Notes under the pieces: generated by a model | Databases searched by the model: none | What the model saw: only the letters and a program-made list of their open reading frames with translations | What the model was told of the DNA's origin: nothing | Shown here: one piece after another, positions 7,689-13,067 of the stretch | Position numbering within the stretch: position 1 is the stretch's first letter | How the letters are laid out: each line of letters begins with the position of its first letter | Program-made: the position numbers and the translations under genes | Assembly: GCA_010093685.1 (NCBI GenBank) | Contig: MU006251.1 | Coordinates: 248,142-261,208 of the forward strand | DNA: 13,067 nucleotides | DNA from: Ophiobolus disseminans | Taxonomy: Eukaryota > Ascomycota > Dothideomycetes > Pleosporales > Phaeosphaeriaceae | Direction: 5' to 3'

Positions 7689-7799
7689 AGCAGGTGTAGG
7701 AGTAATAGTGAGGATGTTGAGAGCAGCAAGGACAGCAGGAACAGTAAGAATTGCAATAGCAGAAGCTGTAACTGTAACTAAATAGACAGTAAGAGTTGT

Positions 7800-7989
7800 T
7801 GTCAGATTTGATGAGGTATTAGACCTCGATGATGGATCAGATGAATTGATGATGTATTCTGGTGTTCTCTCGGTCAAGTGCGGAGTTTGACCAGGTGTCA
7901 GATCTAGTACTAGTGTGCCAAGGCGCTTGTGCCGGCCCCTCCTGTTTCTTTCAGTGTTGGTAGCCTCACAGCACCCCTGATATCTGACA
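7800..7989 (-). repeat. 3' LTR of the Ty1/copia element (190 bp)
   Basis: In element orientation the LTR starts TGTCAGATATC and ends AAATCTGACA, with exact 7-bp inverted ends TGTCAGA/TCTGACA. It aligns end to end with the right copy at 12874, differing by one base (CCAGG here, CTAGG there) and a 6-bp gap in a GATGATG run. The five bases to its left are GTTGT (7795-7799), the expected target duplication. Confidence 0.95.
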
Positions 7990-8000
7990 CACCCCCTCAG
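7990..8000 (-). promoter_or_regulatory. Polypurine tract
   Basis: CTGAGGGGGTG on the minus strand directly abuts the TGTCAGA start of the 3' LTR, where plus-strand DNA synthesis is primed in LTR elements. Confidence 0.75.
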
Positions 8001-8027
8001 CTTGGATGTATTTGCAAGCTGGTAACC

Positions 8028-11000
8028 TTAGGTGATGATGAGGTCCTCAAGTTTTGCTTGAAGTTCTTCCAATAGTGCCTCCTTGGTCACCTTGTGTGGT
8101 GATACCTTAATCAATCCAACTTGATGAAGGAAGTTTGGCCACTTGTTGCCTGGCAACACCTTAGTGAAGCCATCCGCTATCATGTCCGATGATTGAATGT
8201 ATTCCACAGTAATCTTTCCACTTGCAACCTCCTGTCTTATCCAGTGGTTGTGGATGTCCACATGCCTAAGCTTTGTTTGAAGCTTTGATATCTCTTTTGT
8301 GACTAGTCCAATAGTCTGCATGTTGTCGCAATGAATCGTGATTGTGTTGGATGGAAGCTGGATTTGGAGCTCCTTGAGTAGGCGTGATGTGAAGAGAGCT
8401 TTCTTGGCTACTTAGGATAGGGCTAGGAGTTCTGCCTCAGTGGTGGATGTGGTGACAGTGTCTTGCTTGCTAGCTCTCTAGGCAATAAGGCTATTGAAGA
8501 GCTTAATTGCATAGCCTTGAGAGCTTTTCCTGTCTTGTGTGTTGTCTGCAAATGATGCATTACTAGCCACTTGAAGGGTGTCTCCTCCTCCAAGCTGAAG
8601 TGCTAGCCACCTTGTGTCTGATAGGTATAGAAGGACGCGGTCTGCGGCATCGTGATGCTCTTAGGATGGGTTTGAGAGGAAGCGTGCTAAGCGTGAGGTA
8701 GCAAAAGCAATGTCTGGTCTGGTGGTGACTGCAGCAAAGAGTAGTGATCCAATTTTGCGTTGGTATCTGTTGATCTCAGCAGGTGTTGACAGTGAGTTTG
8801 AGGGCTTGAGTTCAATAGAACTCATAGGTGTATCATGGCGTAGCTCATGCTTGTCTACTAGCCTGTGGATTTTGTCCACATAGGCAGCTTGTGAGAGATG
8901 GATAAGTCCTTCCTTCCTGTCTCTTATCACCTCAACTCCTAGGAACCATTGGAGATCTTCTCCTCCAGTCATAGTATACTTGTCCTGTAGGAGTTTGACT
9001 GCTTGTTGTGCTTCCTTAGCCTTGTGTTTGGCATAGGCCAGGATGATGTCATCCACATAGAAGAAGATGATAATGCTGTCCTTGATCATGCAGCAAGGCT
9101 CGTGAGGGACGCGTGTAAAGCCAAGGTCTTTGAGAGTTGTTGTAAACTCCTTCTGCTAGAGCATAGGTGAGATGCGCAATCCATACAAGGCCTTTTGGAC
9201 CTTGAGGATGATACCTGTCTTCTGGTATCCTTTGGGCATCCTCATGTAGATTTCCCTGTCCATAGTGGCATGAACAAATGCGTTTGTAATGTTATATTGC
9301 TTGAGTTCCAGGTTGTGCTTGGCTGCAATTGCCATAAGCATGCGAAATGATCTGCTAGCCAGGGTGGCTGCATAGGTGTCTTGGGAAGAGATCTGTCTCT
9401 GTTGGTCTCCTCTGACTACAAGGCGTGCCTTGCACTTAAGGAATTGATGATCCTTGTTGAACTTGTAGGTGTATACCCACATACAGTCCAGGACCTGGTG
9501 ACCTGTTAGTCTGATTAAGGCATGGGATACTTCTCTCTATGATTCCATCTTTTGATGGCTTGCCAAATGGTCGCGTTCTGCTTCTTTGAACAGCTCTCCC
9601 ATTAGATGTTCTTCAAGCTTGGTCTTATGAGTTGGTAGAGGTGGGAGCTGACTGCGGTGTAGCTTGATGCCTGAGGCAAGCAGCCTCTTTACCTTAGCCT
9701 TGTCAACCACTTCTCCTTCATGTTGGCCAACATGTCCAGCCTGAGTTCCTGCTATAAAGGCAGCTGCCTATGGGACAGTCTTGGATAAGCATAACTGCGT
9801 CAATCCTGTTGCCTTGTTTGGGGTCAACAATGTAGCCAGCAATGCAGCTAGTGGTGGTGGTGATGGTGGAGGTGTTGGGTATATGCCTATGATCTTCCTC
9901 CCTATGATTTTCCTCCCTTGGTAATAGCCAGGTGGATCAGTCTCTTCTTGAGCTGTTGAGTCTTCAGTGGTGTCATCCTCAAAGAATGATTCAACCTCTG
10001 GATTGGTTAGTAGTGTTGGAAGCTCTATAGTCTTAACATAAGTTGCAATCTCTTCTAGTGTGCTGTGCATAAGGTTGTCTATTAGGTCCTCAGTCTTGCC
10101 ATCAAATACTAAATGCTCATCAAACACAACGTCGCGTGTGCTGATGACCTTAGCTATGGATGGTATCTAGATGCGATAGATGTTGGATGATCTGTATCCA
10201 ACTAGGTAGCCAACCTAAGCCTTTGGGTCCAGGCGTTGGAGGCGTGATTTCCCTCTATGAGTATCATCAGTCATTGCAAAGGACTTGCATCCATATGCTT
10301 TGAGATGAGTGAGGTTTGGTTTGCGGAGTTTGGTAACAATTCCATTAGAGAAAGCAATCCTTGTGAAGAAGGTCTCATATGGTGTCTTCCAGTTGTTAAT
10401 GTAATTTGGCGTTCTGTTGTAGAGGTAAACTGCTGCTCTAGTGATTTCAGGCCACAGTTCCCAGGAGAGGTTAGCATCCAATCTCATAGCGCGTGCCTTC
10501 TCCTTGTTCACACCCCCTGAGCGTTCAGCACCTCTATTCTAGGCTTGAGTATCAGGAGCTGAAGGCTCAATGATGATCCCTTTAGAGTTAAGCCAGCGCT
10601 GAACTTGTGGTTTGACAGTGGTGATCTCATTGTCTGCTTCAATGATCTTGATAGTGATATTGAAATGGATCCTAAGAAAGGTGAAGAAGATCCTGAGTTT
10701 GTTGATGATAGAGTTAGCAGTTCTGTTGTCCGTGAAGTACATGTCCTACTGGAGTCCAGAGAACCTGCAGGTGATAAGCATTTAACTCTTCTCCTTGGTG
10801 ATGCTCTGCTCCTCATAGGAGTGGAAGTCAATAGCTAGTCTTTCTCCTGGTCCTAGGTCATTGTTGCGTGGTGTGCGGCGTATTTGACGCTTAGCTTTGG
10901 CTTTGCCACATGAGTTGCACTCAACTGTGGTGATGCCTTTGATGCGCACCCCCTCAGCTTGCTGAACAAGGTGCTCAATAGCTGCTGGGCCTGGATGGCC

Positions 11001-12776
11001 TAGGCGCTTGTGCTAGGTGATAGCTAAGGACCTTTGTAGTGCTCTTGGTGTTCTTGAGTTTGTTGTGTGGAAGGCTGAGTTAATAGTCGAGTTGATAGTT
11101 AAGTGGTGTTCCAACACCTATTGGTCATGAAGCTCAGTGAGCCTTCCTAGGATAGATCTATCTAGTCTCCTGAGTGTAGTGGGTTCATGCTTGGTTTCCC
11201 ACCATATGCCTAGCTGCCTAAGGAGGCGGAATGATACTAGGTTGCATAGGATGTCTGGGCAGATAGCAACATCATGAAGGATAAGCTTGGTTGTTCTGCC
11301 CTGACTAGTTAGGGATAGGTCTAGTGAACCATACCCTGTAATCCAGAGTTGAGAGTTGCCTGCCCATATGAAGTCGCTAGGTGTACATAGTCTGTTGTTA
11401 TAGGTGCGCTCTGGGTTGTTGGTGATGTGGCAGGTTGAGCCTGAGTCCAGAATAAAGGAGTGTTTCAAAGGGTAACCTTGATTGCCACTGACTTAGAATG
11501 AGGCCTTAGTGATTGCGGCAATTTGCCGACCTTCTAGTCATTATTGATTGTCATCAGAGACATCCTAGATAATTAGTGTCTGGGAGTCTGATCTCTTGAT
11601 GTGTGGAGTTTGAGACTTTGATCTGCTCTTGCTCCTTAATGCTCCTTGAAGGACAGTGTCGTGCTTGCGCTTGTATTCTACAAGGGTGCGCATAGTGGAG
11701 TTTGGCTTCCACCATTCAGGTGCTTGGTTATCATTGATATACCAGCAATCTTTGATGTCATGGACTTGGTCACATGCTGGGCACTTCTTACCTAAAGATG
11801 CCTTATTACCAGCAGGTCTTTTGCTAGACTGAGAGGAGAATTGATTGCTCTTCCTCTTTCTACTAGGGTTTCTTTCCCTGTATTTGGATGGCGCGCTGTT
11901 TTCCATAGCTTCAGAAGCGTCCTTCTGGCTATCCTAGGTGGTTGCACCACCATCAGCGAGAAATAAGGAGTCATCAGCTACAGCAATGAATGCCTGCTTT
12001 TTATTCACTGGTTTCAGCGGATGATTCAGGCTCATGTATTCCTAGAAGCGTTTCATCATCTCCTTTCTTGTCATGAGAGGATTGAACCTTCCAGTATCTT
12101 GGAAGGTTGCAGCCCACATAGGTGCTGCCTTGTTCACAGCCTGCAGGAAGTCTTTGGTGATATTGTCAATATCATGTACCTCAGACACTCCATGCACTGT
12201 TGCATTGGATGATGCTTCATTATATTCTACCAGCCATGTATCCTAATTGTGTGTATTGCGCATAGGCTTGAGGGCGGTGTAGTAGCGTTCGCGTGTGCGT
12301 TCCTTTTCAAGGCGATCATCAACCCCAGCAGTGAGCTTAAGGTTGGAAAGCCACTGGCGTAGTGACTGTTCTGGTAGGCAGCATGTGCGTTGGAGATAGG
12401 GCGCAACTGTTGATTGGATCAGCTAGGTGACATGCTGAATACTCTTCTGTTAAGTATTATATTGGTGGAGATTAAGCTTGTATCTCTCAGTAAGGGTCTT
12501 GTAGTAGTCTATATCCTCCTTGTAGGCTTTCTGGCCTTGGATTGATAGCATAGATGGGCGTGTTGCCTCCTGGATTCCAGCTGCAGCGCTGTACTGGGAT
12601 AGTTCAGGCAGGTCTGGCATGACTGGCTTGATCAGGAATAGGACTGGTCCTTCTTCCTTTACATTGTCCCAGATGTTGTAGGCAGCGCAGCGCGCTTTGA
12701 CTTGAGTAAGCTAAGTAGTCCAGTCATACTGGTTGCTGAGGATAACGGTTGCATCGCGTGGGTTGATGAGCGACAT
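8028..12776 (-). pseudogene. Ty1/copia Gag-Pol polyprotein: frame intact, 23 in-frame stops
   Basis: From ATG at 12776 to TAA at 8028 one frame of 1582 codons runs with no frameshift. In order: Gag; a CX2CX3HX4C zinc knuckle (332-344); protease DSGS (444-447); the integrase zinc region with HKRLGHPG and CNSC (from 589); integrase catalytic D650, D715 and E751 with exactly 35 residues between the last two; RT with VVRGD and YVDD (1240-1243); RNase H with STTEAELLALS and HCDN. The order PR-INT-RT-RH marks Ty1/copia. The frame is broken by 16 TAG (12711, 12423, 12243, 12042, 11934, 11565, 11118, 11013, 10746, 10539, 10215, 10167, 9768, 9537, 9156, 8478), six TAA (12450, 11541, 11493, 10782, 8661, 8412) and one TGA (11538). 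Gag and Pol share one frame, so no programmed frameshift is used. The element cannot make its own full polyprotein. Confidence 0.95.
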
Positions 12777-12860
12777 AGTGTGGTTGTTGAATAGCTTTTG
12801 TTGGGTAGCCTTGGTGGGTAGCCTTGGTGGTAGCTTTAGTAGTAGCTTTGGTAAAGGCAG

Positions 12861-12873
12861 TGAGACTCTTAAT
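12861..12873 (-). promoter_or_regulatory. Primer binding site matching a tRNA-Lys(CUU) 5' half
   Basis: The plus strand reads TGAGACTCTTAAT directly before the LTR end. This equals the anticodon arm of tRNA-Lys(CUU) from base 27 to 39: stem TGAGA, loop CTCTTAA with anticodon CTT, then T39. It is not complementary to a tRNA 3' CCA end. Drosophila copia is known to prime with the first 39 nt of initiator tRNA-Met, and the match here stops at the same position. The exact fungal tRNA sequence could not be checked. Confidence 0.65.
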
Positions 12874-13067
12874 TGTCAGATTTGATGAGGTATTAGACCT
12901 CGATGATGGATCAGATGAATTGATGATGATGTTGTATTCTGGTGTTCTCTCGGTCAAGTGCGGAGTTTGACTAGGTGTCAGATCTAGTACTAGTGTGCCA
13001 AGGCGCTTGTGCCGGCCCCTCCTGTTTCTTTCAGTGTTGGTAGCCTCACAGCACCCCTGATATCTGA
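12874..13067 (-). repeat. 5' LTR of the Ty1/copia element, cut by the window edge
   Basis: All but the last two bases (CA) of a 196-bp LTR are present. It matches the 190-bp left copy apart from one C/T difference and a 6-bp insertion. Transcription of the element would start here and run leftward. No clear TATA box is seen. Confidence 0.95.

Larger units (their letters stand above)
7800..13067 (-). mobile_element. Near-complete Ty1/copia LTR retrotransposon
   Basis: Two LTRs, primer site, polypurine tract and a full-length gag-pol frame make a 5.27-kb element, cut by the window edge two bases short of its terminal CA. It has inserted a few bases beyond an AGN-rich low-complexity stretch that also hosts a MITE. 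The leader between primer site and Gag start (12777-12860) carries short repeats of GGTAGCCTTGGTG and AGTAGCTTTGGT. Confidence 0.95.

Noticed and set aside
7524..7877. Minus-strand 117-codon frame with TTPASIAT repeats, resembling a cell-wall protein
   Set aside because: It begins at TTG inside the 3' LTR, crosses the LTR edge and the MITE, and its repeats are just the 21-bp minisatellite translated.
8028..10511. Separate short ORFs as individual genes
   Set aside because: All share one frame and together give INT, RT and RNase H in order. They are pieces of one pol broken by stops.
8028..12776. UAG recoded as a sense codon in the copia polyprotein
   Set aside because: TAA and TGA also occur in frame, intact TGG and CAG codons remain, and the HET gene uses normal coding. 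RIP explains the pattern more simply.
12724..12957. Possible upstream ORF starting in the 5' LTR and overlapping the Gag start
   Set aside because: Its first codon is TTG and there is no ATG in it. It reads through LTR and primer site, so it is a chance open frame.

Overview
The window reads as accessory DNA from a filamentous ascomycete (Pezizomycotina-type). The evidence is a HET-domain gene with TPR repeats and a 55-nt intron with fungal splice signals, retroelements broken almost only by C-to-T type nonsense changes (the mark of repeat-induced point mutation, RIP), and nested LTR, MITE and minisatellite sequence. I see no bacterial features. The genus cannot be named from the sequence alone.

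Layout, left to right. 1-145 is a GC-rich 23-bp minisatellite. About 242-309 looks like a tRNA-derived pol III promoter. 310-1494 holds nothing I can support. 1521-1650 is a 20-bp minisatellite. 1690-2348 is the broken 3' end (RT thumb and RNase H) of one Ty1/copia pol on the minus strand, ending against a 134-bp inverted-repeat element (2349-2482). 2923-6055, minus strand, is the only intact gene: two exons encoding a 1025-residue protein with an N-terminal HET domain, a linker, and eleven complete 42-residue TPR units that are very alike, followed by a cut-off twelfth. A probable solo LTR (6201-6709) lies just upstream of it. 7054-7158 is a degenerate GC-rich repeat and 7182-7350 a possible second LTR. 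7461-7688 is a 21-bp minisatellite split by a 142-bp TA-flanked MITE.

7800 to the right edge is an almost complete Ty1/copia element on the minus strand: LTRs of 190 and 196 bp, a primer site matching the 5' half of tRNA-Lys, and one unbroken Gag-PR-INT-RT-RH reading frame of 1582 codons with no frameshift but 23 in-frame stops. The right LTR lacks only its last two bases, which fall outside the window.

How it fits together: the HET-TPR gene is a candidate allorecognition or programmed-cell-death gene whose repeat array looks homogenised. It sits in a transposon-rich neighbourhood where RIP has acted. The copia element is defective for its own protein, yet its LTRs are nearly identical, so either it inserted recently as a defective copy or RIP largely spared its LTRs.
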